Shown: positions 12,557 through 25,836 of the stretch, piece after piece
Numbering within the stretch: the stretch's first letter is position 1
How the letters are laid out: every line of letters starts with the position of its first letter
Origin: Clavelina lepadiformis
Taxonomy: Eukaryota > Chordata > Ascidiacea > Aplousobranchia > Clavelinidae
Direction: 5' to 3'
Assembly: GCF_947623445.1 (NCBI RefSeq)
Contig: NC_135246.1
Span: 10,957,856-11,021,855, forward strand
DNA: 64,000 nucleotides
Notes under the pieces: generated by a model
The model's input: only the letters and a program-made list of their open reading frames with translations
The model's database searches: none
Told to the model about the DNA's origin: nothing
Position numbers and translations under genes: made by a program

Positions 12557-15500
12557 TGTTTCAGCAAGTCAACGGGCCACACTGATTGTAATGTCTTTTT
12601 TTTGTATTCCAAATGAATGCTCTACTTGGATACCAAACGAACGTGCAAACTACAACTTTTCAGAAGCATTCAAATATTCGTAAGTGTTAAAATACTGTAC
12701 ATCATATCTGTAAATCACATTAAATAATAAAAGCTGTACTACTTCGTTTCCTCAAAATGTAATAACCTCAGCAAATAATTAATCTACCTTCTTCCTTGCA
12801 ACGTACAGGCTTCATTTCTTTTTTGGCGACTGCTCTTTATACTTCTTCACAGTAACGAGAATTTTGTTATAGTAAAAAGCTATTTAGTTATAGCCTCCAT
12901 CTCGGACAGACTAAACCTTAATGGATAAGTACCAGAGTACAATGTTCAAAACAAAAGTCGGTCTGTGTACTCGCTTGCAATCAGTCGTCTGATAAGTTAT
13001 ACAGAAACGTCTAGTTCTTCGCAATCTTTTTTTGACGACGCAAAACAAAAAGAAAAACTGTCGCCATTTGTCGGGTCACCTTATCATGCACCTGACCAAA
13101 ACAATAACATTGTTTATCCGTGGCAGCAGGTAATTACCGCGAACAATGCCTCATCGGTGCGGCATATTGCATTGCGTAGAGTTACTGCTCAAGACAAAGG
13201 AGTGGGATTTCATAGTTCCAGACAGAAATGGCCTATACCTCCAGACCTCAGACTGTGAAGAAGGCCAACTGATAAGGACAAAAAGTCAACAAGCACTTTT
13301 CAGAATAGCCGTTTTCTAAGTGGGGCTTTTGGCCAAAAGCATGGCACAAGTGCATGCCATGCGTGCGACAAATATGCCACCATAAGCGTAAACACGTGTA
13401 TGTCTTTGTATGTTCACGAGCCTTATCCACTTTCTGGATACTTTACCATACAAACTCACAGCATACGCGAGTTACACCATTCTTCCATTCTCAACATGCA
13501 ATAACTACAGAACAAACCACAACATAATTATCCCGTTGAAAACAGTTTTTCTTATAGCGATATTAAGGAAAAACTTTCTGGAAATATAATTTCCGTAAAC
13601 ATTTGCGAAATAAAGTTACTTATGATCGACACAGCTAGTAAGCGGCTTTCTGTTAAAGAGATTAACTTGGTCTATCAATTAAACTTTTTAGAGCATTGCA
13701 CGGTTCGTTTTCATCTTTACTTGATAAAAAATAATAAAGGTTGCCTTAATACTCATCATAATCCTGCTGAGAGTCTGGTTCGCTAATAAAATAAAGATAA
13801 AAGACTATATAGCCATTTGTAGCAAAACCCTTATTGTACGATACCTGGACTGCGAAATTTAACGACTTTAATAGCAGCCAAACGCGCGGCGCTGCGAAAC
13901 TTTCATGCTTTAATCAAATCAGAACTGCACTGATGTCGCCAACAAAATAGCAAACGAGATTACGGGAAAAACGTTTAATGCCATTAGCAGAAAAGGCAAG
14001 GGTTTGGAAGAAAAAATTTCTCATGCTTTTTCCACAACAAAAACAAAACGTTTTAGGGAAACACACCAGCGCTATTCCAGCAACGATCCGTCGAACACCC
14101 GTCGTGTTCAACCGTGTCACACTGCAAATCCGCGCTATTAGAAATAAGTATTTTGCTTTTGTCATCAAAAAGGACGTCAAAATCTCCCAGCTTTTTCACA
14201 ATAACAGGAAAATAGAAAGCACCACCTGGGTCTCCCAAGAGATATCAAAATCATTTAAGCGTTCATGATGCAGCAGGGCAATTGTCATTCTTCTATTCAA
14301 GTGTGACGACACATATATTACAACGAGAGTCATTATAGTGTCTTCATGTTTACTCACCATGCAGGTACAAGCGAAGGTTTAGCACGCAGGATACATGTGG
14401 CTCCGTGTGTCACCACAAACACCATTAAAATGTTTAAAATATTTTGCTGTGCCGGTAACAACCTAACTAACTAAAGCTATACTCCGACCTGACACAAAAG
14501 ACTAAAAAATGTGAACAGCTTTCATAAACTATCATTTATATAGCTGTGCCTCTACAGCAAATGTCTTGTAAACAGAGACTTCCACAAGTCGATGACTACC
14601 ATTATTATGTCATAGCAAACAACATTACGCATTTTAGCATGCTGGCAACAATTACCGCCTTTTATAATTAATTCCATCAGGTCGCATTGAGCGTCGAATT
14701 TCCTTCCGAAAATACTAAGTGGATGTAACCCGGTAACCTGTAGCCACAAAAAACATAGTCCACTGCACTTTCACCAACAATGAATGCCTTTTAACAAGCA
14801 ACACACGTTTTTAGCTTAGTATTTCCACTCGACTGGCCAGAGAGATCAAAGAAAATCCTGGTCTACGTATTAGCATGCAAGATGAAAGAATATGCCAGAA
14901 AGTACCGCTTTTAAGTCCATATGCAAGCTAAGCGACCTTAAGTGTGAGGCAATAGGAATTAAAGGTGACGGAAGGAATTCCAAAGACAAAACCCAGATGA
15001 AACGAACCGCTTATTGCCACTATCGCATTTGCGTCTTGTAAAACAAGTGAAGAAATGTTTACTATTAACCTCAAGGTTAGCGACAATAACATACGTCAAC
15101 AGCATAAGACTTTGTGGATTGTGTGAAACGGTCTTTGGCGAGTTTTTCCATCGTTAAATTCAGTTTTTAACCAAGATATATAATTATAATTGGCTGTGGG
15201 TATACCGATACCTCTTCTTCTAACCAACAGTTCCTTATAGCCTACATTAACAATAGTTATTCGAATACTAACAGGTTCTCAGATGGTAATGGGAGTAATA
15301 TTTATTGAACTATGGGCTGAGAAATTTTAACTTTATTCACTGTGTGAATATTAGTCACATTGACTGACTTTAAAGTTTAACCCCCTATTGCTCAAATAAG
15401 TCATCCTTAATGATTCCAGCACAGTGGTCAGGCGATTCTGACATAGACACAGCTCACTGGTCACAGGCACTTATTATGTAGATAATTTTTACTTGAGAAA

Positions 15501-18500
15501 ATCCAGGCTTTGGTTTCTTTTTTGGCGAATGTGTGTGCTTCGTGCAGGCAGAAATTACAGAGAGGCGAAACGAAGCGCAAAATATTTTACATTAGGGTAA
15601 TCCAAGCATACCACAGTTCATGAGCCCAAAAGCAGCCTGAACTTCAGCACGAAAACTCGGTACTGTTGCTACGACATCCTTTTACTCAGCATGCAAAAAA
15701 AAACACCAGCAGACTTTATTAGAAGTCATATTGTTAACGTTCTTAACAAAACTTCAAAACTGTTCAGACGTTCTTTTCGGTAATAAATACCACACCAGCT
15801 TTCTCTAACCCAAGCACTTACGATGCCGATATACAACATCCAAATTAACAACAATTCGTGATTACGAGCAAATTTTTAAAAAATCTTTAGCATTTGATTT
15901 ATAACATTTCAGTAAAATTATCAGATCCACCAACTACCGCGATAAGAATTTTTAAGTCCTCTCTTGTTTTAAGCATCATTATAATCATCGCGCACATCTT
16001 CAAGACAACTTTGGAACAGTTGTTATAGTCCACTCGAACAATCTTAAAAACTATGGCCAAGAGATAGTGGAAACTATAGCGAATGTTATATAGTCAGTTA
16101 TATTTTCAGGCTAACTTTTACTTGTGTACACATCATAAGCACCTGTCAATCTTATGATGTCATAAAACGGAGGAGTTAACTTCGTAACCCCGACTTCCGA
16201 ACGCTGAGCAATGGATGTATAAATAAAGATAGTGCTCTACGTATCCCAGCGAAATTTCAGACGTTGAATAATAACTTACATCGCCCATTTCATAATCCAA
16301 CCAGAAAACTCGCTCTGGAAGTCAAATATAGGTTTTGCCTCAAAACCGCAAGCTGGATTTCTTTACTGTAAATTTATAAATTAAGTTTGAAAGCCCTTAT
16401 ATTAAATACATGCAGCGTACTTAACGTAAGGCGAAAAAAAGGCCAACATACAAACAGCGTCTTTAACCAGTTCCACGTAGATTTGGCAATTGGCTGGAAT
16501 CCCTTCTTGTTCTTGCTGCAAGAAGAAATATTTTAAGCCTTTTCATCCCCAAATTTTCTTATTGCCAACATCTGTCTCTCACCGTTTTACGTAAATAACT
16601 AAAAGCTCTTACAAAAGTACAAAATTATTCTCCCCTCCTATAAGATACCACAAAAATATACGCTCGTGAAATTAGTCTGTATATTTACCGCGGATTATCT
16701 GACCCTGGCAGCATAACCTAATGGGTAATAGCTACTCAAACCTAAAGGAAAGCAAACACAGATCACTGGCCATTATTTGCTCTGGGCACACAGAAGAAGA
16801 AACAGAAAACTAATTTCCGACCTTCGCTGCTTGATAAATTAACAAGTAATTGTGACGTCAACGATAAGGAACAAATGTTATCTCGACATTGTTGCCCAAC
16901 TGTCATTACGATTTATAATAAATGTTGTAATATATTCATTCGTCGAGACACTGTTCAAAAACATTTAATATTTTGTTATGCTGTCATGATACTGCCATTT
17001 AGCGGATAACTACTTCTCTTCTGAAAACACAATCTGTTTCCTGTAATGTTCCTAAAACTCATGTCCAACGAGAGCCGGTTACAATGAACTGAGTTAATTT
17101 TTAAAATAACTTTATAACCGCTGTTTTCCTGATCAAATTATTCGCAAAATGATTCTTTATTTGTTCTCTCTCTCCAACCAATATCTGATGAATTCTTTTT
17201 ACTGCGACGAACAATAGCGCACGAAGGCATCGAAACAATACCAAGCATATTTACATTGTGATATTTATGATTCACACGTGACATTTTCAAGGTATAAAGC
17301 TCTTAAGCTAGGGCGCGGAATTTAGACTAATTTTGGATCTTGGTTTAATTTGTTGGAAGATTATTGATCACGTTACGTGAGCGTACTAGTGAACTGCAGT
17401 GGAATTATAAAAAATGATTTTTTTAACATATATTTGTTTTCCATTTTATTTTATTCTTGCTTTAAATAGGCAATAATATTAAAATTGGTGTTCTGAGCGG
17501 TTTTGTTTGTTTAATTCTATGGAGAATTTTAATTAAACGGCCTCCTGGCTAACAGGGAAACTTACTTCAACATCTTACATGTCTGTTTGCATTCAACACT
17601 TCTACGTGGTAAAGTTATATAGCATACTATTTTCCGCAAAATACCACCATTAGGAGAAATCCAATCCAATACAGTACGCACACTATAGCACTCAGAATAG
17701 GCTAAAAAAACGGTTAAACTGCACGAAAGATTATTTTGAAAATACGGTACATTAGGCTATACTAAAACCTGATCCACAACCACTTAATAGAACTCTAAAT
17801 GTTGAAAGAATTCAAACTGATAACTGTTTTGATTCTTTTTAAAGCAAAGCATTCTGCAATTTTCCATTTTATCATCTTGTAACGTCCTTAAGCATTCATA
17901 ATTATCACCAAGAAGTTGATCATTTGGGCATGGCTATAGTACGATGGACGATTATGAATGGTTATAGATGTTTTCAGGCGAGCTGTCGCACGCTAAATAC
18001 TGAACAAATGCATTTCATGCTACAAACGGAACGCATCAACCGCTGTCTGCTGGTGTACAACAGTGTAAGTAATGGTTGATCTCTCCACTGCAAGACTTTT
18101 AGCGAGCATGAGCCGCCATTTGCCTCCATAGCAACATGCTTGTGATGGTTTATTTGGTCATAATTTGACCAACCGTGAAGTATGGGTATGGGGTTATCTT
18201 TATTATTTACCAGTTTAACGTTATAAACGGTGGGTGCACAATAAACTGATCTAAGACTCAGCTGTTCATAATCACATTCATTAACACCTTGCGTAGATTT
18301 ATCGAAAGACCATTGAAGCCAAACCATTTACTATATATGTTCGATTAGGCAATTTCTAAATAAGCCTAACATACTGTACAAATTTTCAAACCTCTCTGAT
18401 GAAATAATAAGAATATTGCTGGCTAAAGTAGGAAAAATTCTCAGTCCCAGACAAGTAAGGATGCAGTCCACGGACGGCGCCAGACCATCTACTTTTACAA

Positions 18501-20700
18501 TTGCCTTCTATGCCATTTGCTTTTAATGAATTCTATACCAATGGTGTTCAAATGTTTTCTGCCATGATCCACCACAGCCAAACCTGACAACATGATGATC
18601 AACTAAATACGAATAGTAAACATATAGGACATGATTTAATTTTTGTGGTGCTTTAATTTATGTGAATGTACCCTACATTGTAGGGCCTACAACATATTAA
18701 TAACTTTGTAAAAGTCAAAAGTGAAGTGTGCTACAGCTGCAACTACATTGGAAGATATAAACAAAAAGTTGAAAAGATCCGGATCCGGATCGAGATCCGC
18801 CATTTGAGCCGAGATCCCCGTTCTATAACAAAGACCATACAAGGAACGCCGTCGTTGCTAACGTTCTCTCCTTTCAGACGAGTTCTAGAGAAAGTGGTAT
18901 GGAAAGTCATAAGATGAACCCTGGAGATCCTGCCGACTATTGCTCGTTGACAAAAATGGCCGGATCGGTAGCGTAACTTCATACAAGGAGACATTGCACT
19001 GATCTATAAGTGAGAAGTTGTCCGAAAGAAATATTGATTTCTAGACAACATGATTGAAACTTATACCCCGACAGACGTAATCTTGTTTGTGAAGCAGATA
19101 TTAGGACACACACGCTATCATAAAGCAATCAATTGCCAAAAGTGTGTTTAGTTCACAAACGAGGTGGCCACATAATTATAATAAACGTCTTGTGTAAGTC
19201 TGTAAGACTTATATTTGCCTCAGTTGCCAGGTTCGCTTATCTGCTTTCATTCGTTGTAAGATTTTACGTGTTACTATTACTTTACTTCAATGTTCTTTTC
19301 CAAGCATTCTCTTGTTAAGGTAATGTTACATCGTAAGTCGTTATTTAAATTATATACTATAGATCTGACTTGTGTCGCTTGGCTGCATTCTTGACTGATG
19401 TTCTGCAGCAAATTCGGCTCTTGTTTTTATTGGCATTCCAGTATCCGTATTTACACCACTGACCTGGTAATCAGGCCCAAGCCACCAAAGATTTCACACA
19501 TTTTATCAAAAAAGGTTTTACTTCAACAGCGCTATATATGCCTTAAAGCTGTCAGCGTTGCCCCAAAGCAGTTTTCGTGGGCGAAACCGGGTCAACCCCC
19601 AGCGGTACGCTATAATAGGGTTTTATCGGCCGCAGAAATGATATTTGTCTTGTGAAAAGCCATAAATTTATAGCGGAAAATTTTAGCTTATCGAGAGATA
19701 GCATGAATGATTTAGAGTTAATAGACTATACGTATATTATCTGGTTATCCGTAAATTAATTTACAACAACCGCTTATATTGCAAATTGAGAAAAAACGTG
19801 GTATAGCTCGCATATTTGCTCGAAACGGCCTCAAAAAGTATATGCTGGCTTTATTGGACGCCTCAAAGAACTTACTACCTGTACTTAGTTTCAAATTTAC
19901 TATATACGTATACTACTGTACATTTATTTTTTTACCTGTATTTCTGCTATTCATCTCTTATTCGGTTTACCAGTACTGTACAGTAACTTTGGGTAAAATA
20001 TGTTTTACTTTTTGTTACGTCATGTCGTGCAATATAGTTTTTTTGAAGATGGAATTTCGGTGGCGAAGCATTTCTTAATTTGCAGTATTATTGCATGACC
20101 TAGCACATCTTTAAGCTTAATTATTTTGAAATGTATTTTTGCCAACTTGTTAGTTATTAATTACACCTGACAAAGCAAGCTAAAGCATTAGGGAGGTAGT
20201 GTATTATAGTAAAGAATATAGGACTACTGTTTTCAATAATTATACCTAGAAAGTAGGCTGATTTGTTGCTACTTTTGAATCATAAAAAGTTAGTCTACAA
20301 GGTTACGCCATCATTCATAAGTTAGAGTCATGTAAAGGAATAGTTTTATTTGAACAATTTACACAATTGCTGTTCTCAAGTTTGCTTCGCTTTTACGGTA
20401 CTTTCAACAGGATCTAGTTAAAACGATCACGTCGTTTACAAACTAACTAACTTTAGATTTATATTTACTGCATGCGCCTAAACGGTCATATTTATAAGCT
20501 AATGCAATATTTCTTGGTTTTCAATTAGCAAGACTAAATTAAGTAAAAATAATATCATGTCAAAAATTACGCTTCTCTGTTTAATACGTCTAAAATTTTG
20601 AAAAACTAATACTTTTCGTGCATTTTTAAAGTTTTTATGAGTATGAGTGTCAAGTCCAAAAGTGGTACAAATTGTCCACATCACATCCAAAACGTACAAT
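12557..20700. other. Gene-free stretch upstream of the frizzled gene
   Basis: The part next to 12557 should hold the frizzled promoter and 5' leader, but no motif is decisive. Short open frames occur (for example 12965-13258 plus, 13978-14268 plus and 17974-18327 minus). None shows a family motif or extends through plausible splice sites, so I treat the stretch as intergenic. A 16-base palindrome of repeated GATCC units lies at 18776-18791. Confidence 0.5.
18776..18791. repeat. Perfect 16-bp palindrome made of GATCCG units
   Basis: GATCCGGATCCGGATC reads the same on both strands and is followed within 25 bases by further GAGATCC copies. No function is evident. Confidence 0.6.
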
Positions 20701-20785
20701 GTTTTAAAAATACTGTGTTTGCCACCAGGGATTACAGTAGGCTATTAAATATAAGGCACAAACTGGTGAGACACAGAAATTTATT

Positions 20786-20887
20786 TCAGACAATGTTTCG
20801 TTAACCCATTCGGGTTAACTTCATCAGGGCAAGCAAGCATCATTGCATTGATGAGGCTAACCCGAGTGAGTTAACGCATTGTTTAAC
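20786..20887. repeat. Inverted pair of hammerhead-like repeats (Penelope-type relic)
   Basis: On the minus strand, 20827-20789 reads CTGATGA, then an eight-base-pair stem (GTTAACCC, loop GAAT, GGGTTAAC), then GAAAC-ATT-GTC. That order matches the conserved core of a type I hammerhead ribozyme with a minimal stem III, as found in Penelope-like elements and retrozymes. An extra A sits between the first core box and stem II, and I see no convincing stem I. A decayed second copy lies on the plus strand at 20849-20886 (TGATGA, TAACCC...GAGTTAAC, CATTGT; the GAAA box is lost). The two copies face each other and form one large hairpin. Activity is unproven; it may be only the sequence relic of a retroelement end. 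Confidence 0.4.
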
Positions 20888-21594
20888 CTTTCTTGGGTCA
20901 TGAACCCTTACAACATATTCTTTACAAAGCTATATGGACCATTTTCTAAGAAGCACATTGCAACAGTCCAAATTAGGTTTTAATTATCGTGATGGTAATC
21001 GAAAATACGGCAAACAAAACGTACTAACAAATCAATGAACAGCACTCGAAGATACGCCCAATGCACAACTAATTAACTATACGACAACAGAAAAGTTAAT
21101 TAACTTGAAATATAGGCTCACTGTAGTAGGCGTCTTCAAACTTTAATTCAAATTTAATTTAATTCAATTCCTTTCTAATTTGTATTCCAATAAATATAAA
21201 CAAGCAATTGTGGGTACAAAAAGGTCTGTGATATGTATTACAGACCCTTGTGACAAATGTTGTGATTTAGTTTTTAAATGTGCAAAGATCAAACATCAAA
21301 GTCCAAACCATACATGGCAAGACCAAAATTCTATTCAGAATATTCGTTTACAAGAAAGAAAGTCATGTTATCTACGATCTAACATCACAATTCACATTAG
21401 CAGACTCAAATACGACCAAACAAAATTCAATGAAACAAAATGTGAATTACGCACAAAGTGTTCAAAAAACACTTCAAAACTGCACGAAATATTATAAAGA
21501 GAGTACCATGTAATATAAGAAAACAAACAGTAAACAAGTCTTCCAAACTAACATGTTCGAATACACAAGAAATATAAAAACAACATTAGACGAC

Positions 21595-23294
21595 TTACTT
21601 AAAAAATAACTCTAAACGTTTGGGGGACACACCACTTTTTGATCTGTATATTATACCGATGCCAACTACAAATATCAACTGAAAAAGAGCCCAGTGGCAG
21701 GCGAAAACACTTGTGAAGTACCAGTCGTATGAACAGTCAGTGGCAGTGGACCAGATAACAACTGTAATAATAACGATGCAAAGGATGAAAAGAAATTTAA
21801 GCAGATTTGTAAATTTATAGAATTTGGCCTTGAACGATGGTACATTCTGACTTTTGAGGCGTTGTTTAGTTTGCATATAAAATACACCTGCATGATACAA
21901 AATGACAGCATCTGCTACACAAAGCAGTATCACAAAAATTTGCACCAAATAAATCGTGCCATTGTAAAGCTGAGCACACGAATAAGAGAGGTAGAAAACA
22001 AAAAATGCAAAAGCTAAGAGAAATGGTTTTGTTTTAGGATTAGGATGAACTTCAAGAAATGTTTCTCCAAACCCCCCGCAAAGAAACAAAATGAATAATC
22101 GCATGAAACCATAACTGGCGGACTGTAACATGAGTGATATCAAATTGAGACTTGTGCTGCTAAAACCAACGTATCGCACATAACTATAATTGGCGTAACA
22201 CAGAGCGTTATAAGTAATTAAAAGGACGGTCATTACGACTAAGTAATGGTGTACTTCATTGGTCAGTTTTCTTGAAACATCCGCTATCGCCCACAACAAG
22301 CATATCGCATAAAATGCAATCATAACTGCATGTAAGTACAATGCTGGTACCGCTTCCGTTGACAAATACCCATATTTTCCTTTCATTGACAATACAACGT
22401 CGATATCCGATGGGTAGCTCTGACGAACAGTTATTAGAATGAAATAGGCGCCATAACTGGGAGCAACAGCGATCAGTTGTCCACCATCTTCATTATTTTC
22501 CATATGATCTTCGGGCATCAGACCGTCGCCATGCTGCCAGTTGTCGCTGTTCGCGCTATGTTTCCATGAATCCTGAAAGTGCAGGCTCACAGACTCTCCG
22601 CAGGATATGACGTCGCCTTGATGGGAATCATTGTAATTGGCGATTGAAAACATAGATTCATCTTTCCAGTAATTGAATACGTCTTGGCGTCCTGCATCCG
22701 AGTTAAGCCAATGCAGTCTATAAACAAAAGAGTAAAAATATCAGACGACATTTTGAACATCAAAGCAGAACATAGTCAAAATAGGATGAAAACATCTATT
22801 AGTGAAATGTGTTTTTGAATTGCTACCGGTTTGACTAAAATATTAACGATATTAATTTTATTCCTGGACCAATATCCCCGTTGATTTTATTACAGTACGA
22901 CTTTACAGTGGTCCTAAATTGAATGTTAGTTTACAGGTATGCAAGGAATAGCAGACAGGGTTTTTCATTTTTGTGAATGTTTTAACAAATCCGGAAGCAA
23001 GAAAGTTATTTTATACTTCAAGAGTTTAATTCAAATGGGATAAAAATTGGAAACCTACCGTCCAAAGCAAGACGACCCTTTGATTTCCCATCGAAACGTA
23101 AACGACGAATTTCTCACTTCGCATGGCTGGTGGTTGGTTACTTTAAGTCGAAACGCTGTGCCAGCATAAAGGGGCTTAATGAAATAAAGCGCATCTTCCG
23201 AGCTGACGCGGTCTTGGATTATACCAGGTTGTGGTACCCGTACAGCAGTCACCATAGCAATCAATAGGCTAATAAATATAACCATAAAATCCAT
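21595..23294 (-). CDS. Seven-helix membrane protein, GOST/TMEM87-like, tandem copy A
   Basis: Two coding exons on the minus strand: 23294-23059 and 22717-21595, joined GT-AG within an Arg codon, giving 452 residues. Residues 1-17 form a signal peptide. A luminal domain of about 200 residues follows, with paired cysteines (C59, C75, C119) and N-glycosylation sequons. After GKYGYLSTEAVPAL come seven hydrophobic segments. The plan of signal peptide, beta-rich luminal domain, a G-x-Y-GYLS-type lead-in and a seven-helix bundle fits the GOST group (TMEM87A/B, GPR107/108; Pfam Lung_7-TM_R), which are Golgi and trafficking membrane proteins. The family call is from memory of the pattern, not a search. 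GPR180/TMEM145-type proteins are the main alternative. The stop at 21595 overlaps a good splice-donor match (AA|GTAAGT), so a further 3' exon cannot be excluded. Confidence 0.75.
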
Positions 23295-24415
23295 GACGCT
23301 ATGAGTGTTTCACTGTTTGCAGTACGTCAGTTCCCTATCACCTGCGATAAATTAAGTGCTGGAATATGTTCGCTGTGCATCGCGTAATTTTATAAAATAA
23401 TACCAGTACCATAGTTTACTTAACAATATTTTAGAAAAGTTTGGAAGTTTTTAGTTAGTTAGCTCAAGACGTGCTTTCGTGCCATAAATAGGCTACACTG
23501 CAATTCACCACAGTACCACAAGTTTAGCATGTTAGCAAAACGATTTTATAACCCGTCAAAATTTCCAATAACTCGTTGACAGTTTAATGATTAATCCACT
23601 CATTATTTTTCATTTAATTATGTACTGCATTGGTAAACATCATCTTATAAACTGCTACATTTTTTGTGTTAAAACCGATTCAACTTAAGCTAAATTATGC
23701 TTCTGCATTCTTCATCTTTCAGAAATACCAACATGCCAACGTGAAGGATAACCTACTATAGTACTACCGAATTATATCGAGGTTACTTGAAAGCAATAGT
23801 TGTGTCGCACTGGGCTCGGCCACATCTACTGCAAATGAAACCTACAGGCGTTTTCGCTCTCTGCAAAGATCTTAGTTGGCCGAGCTAAAAAGAGTTCAAC
23901 AAACGACTGTTCTGAATTCACTGAAAGAGTCCTATGTTTGAAGCTTTCTTTCGTTGGGAGTTATGGTATGGTACCGTACGTACCTGTGCTATGTATACGA
24001 CTATACGTTATACGATACTGACCAAATCCATTGGCCGATCCACAGTACCGGTACCGGAAAATCTTACCCGTCTCTCTTTGACCTGCTGCACCTTTCGGAA
24101 GTGCTTGTCACTCACACTCCCGAAGTACAGTGACGAATATGGCTACCATCTACTGATAACTTACCAACTGTGCGTGCACACATAATTTTTTCCTTTCCAC
24201 AACGAAACAGCACAGTACTGCGCAAGTCCAAAAATGTTCTAAAATCCCTCGTGTTCTAAATCCATGTTAAATTTGAAATTTAACTTTATGAAATCACAAT
24301 GAAATGTTTTACAAACCTATTGAACCGTTAAACGTTTTTACGCTCCCAATGCTATGTTTACTTAGTAGGCATTTTGCTCGGCTTTAAGCTTTATTTATAT
24401 GCTTACTGTTAAATT

Positions 24416-24451
24416 TTAGCAGTTTTACCGGTGTAGGCGAAAAACTGCTAA
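24416..24451. repeat. Hairpin with 11-bp perfect stem
   Basis: TTAGCAGTTTT at 24416-24426 and AAAACTGCTAA at 24441-24451 are perfectly complementary around a 14-base loop. No attached gene or function seen. Confidence 0.55.
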
Positions 24452-25699
24452 TATTGTCCTCAATTTTTGATGTGCAAAATACAAAAAACTCCTACCATTA
24501 TCAATAAAACTATGTTCAATAAAAGATGTAAACCTGCACTACTAACAATAAAAGTATAGTACGGTAAATACAAAAAGTGAAGTAGTGCTTGAAATAAGTA
24601 ATGTATTTCTTTGCATGATGGTATATATGCATTTGCATATTAGCTTGTACAGTAGTAGCTTTGCAAAGATACTCCATGGATGTTAGCTTCAGAATTTGAT
24701 ATGGCCCACTTCGCACTCATCTGTGTTAGCGTAATAGTACGTGACATCGTACAGGCCTACTACATTTCTCTGCATTTCTATGTAATTATTTTCTTTGATT
24801 TACATAAACACGTTGAGCTTCTTTTATGAGTAGAACGGCTCTTTGTTGACCAATAAAACATAGAAAATTGACATCATTTTTACAAAAAATTTATTTAACG
24901 AAATATAAGGGGAGACAATATAGACAACTACGAATCCACTTTCATTCCTAAAATACGATGTATAAAATAAGTATAAACCCACGATGGCACTTGCAGAAAA
25001 TAAAAGTTTATTGAGAAAAACATTTTTGCTAAATTGTCTTTTCAGTCTTGCAACTGATAAATTGTCCAAAGCAGAGGCGAATTAAGATTAAAATTGAATC
25101 AGGGGGCCCCATTGGCAAATCGGTCAGTAAGGAATATAACCTGTAGTATTAATTGACTTGATATTGCGTTATACGTACTTAAAGTTTAACCGGCAATCTC
25201 TGATCAGGTAATTAATGATACCAGATGTTTATAAATGCTTTGCGTCTCAAATTGACCCAAAAACAACGTATTCTTCCCAAAACATTTAGTCTTACATCAG
25301 TTTAACCGATCGATTAATATTTAGGGAGTGGAATGTTTGCAAATACTTTTAGTGATTTTGTATAGACAAGCAAAAAGCAGATTTCTTTAATTCACCAAGA
25401 ACGTGATTAACAATGGGTCAACGTATAGTTCGTTTGCTCGTCATTAGTTATTTTTTAAGTTGAAAATGAGGCAGATTCGGATTTACAGATATATTCAAAA
25501 CCTGGTATTACTACCGGTATTCTCGCACGAATCTATTTTTTTTCCAACTTGACACGAGGTTTTATTAATGCCAAAATGTTGTGATTAATTACTAGCCCTA
25601 AAACAGTAAAACTGGTTCGTCATCATGTTGTTGGGGACGTGAATTTGAATGAAATGAGCTATTTATTTAGAAGCAAGAACGTATGAATCCAATTGTTTT

Positions 25700-25836
25700 G
25701 GTAAGTAAATCATATATCATCCGAATGACATATTATAAGCTATTAACGGCTAAGCATCTAGAATTAAGGTAAATAAACCATTTGTCATCCAAATGACATA
25801 TGAGGCTGTTAATTGCTGCAGCTAAAGAGTTAAAAT
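25700..25836. repeat. Two-copy tandem repeat, period 68
   Basis: The unit beginning GGTAAGTAAATCAT at 25700 recurs in altered form at 25768 (GGTAAATAAACCAT). Both share ATCATCC or GTCATCC followed by AATGACATAT. The copies have diverged. Confidence 0.5.

Noticed and set aside
12965..13258. 97-codon plus-strand frame upstream of frizzled
   Set aside because: No family resemblance; it lies in the presumed frizzled promoter region.
13914..14268. Overlapping open frames on both strands
   Set aside because: Two antisense frames over the same bases with no recognisable motif are better explained by chance absence of stops.
17974..18327. 117-codon minus-strand open frame
   Set aside because: Longest frame in the 13-20 kb stretch, but no domain, signal peptide, splice continuation or poly(A) signal supports it.
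21180..21513. 105- and 77-codon plus-strand frames next to copy A
   Set aside because: Biased, Lys/Asn/Thr-rich composition typical of AT-rich non-coding DNA, antisense to the 3' flank of a real gene.
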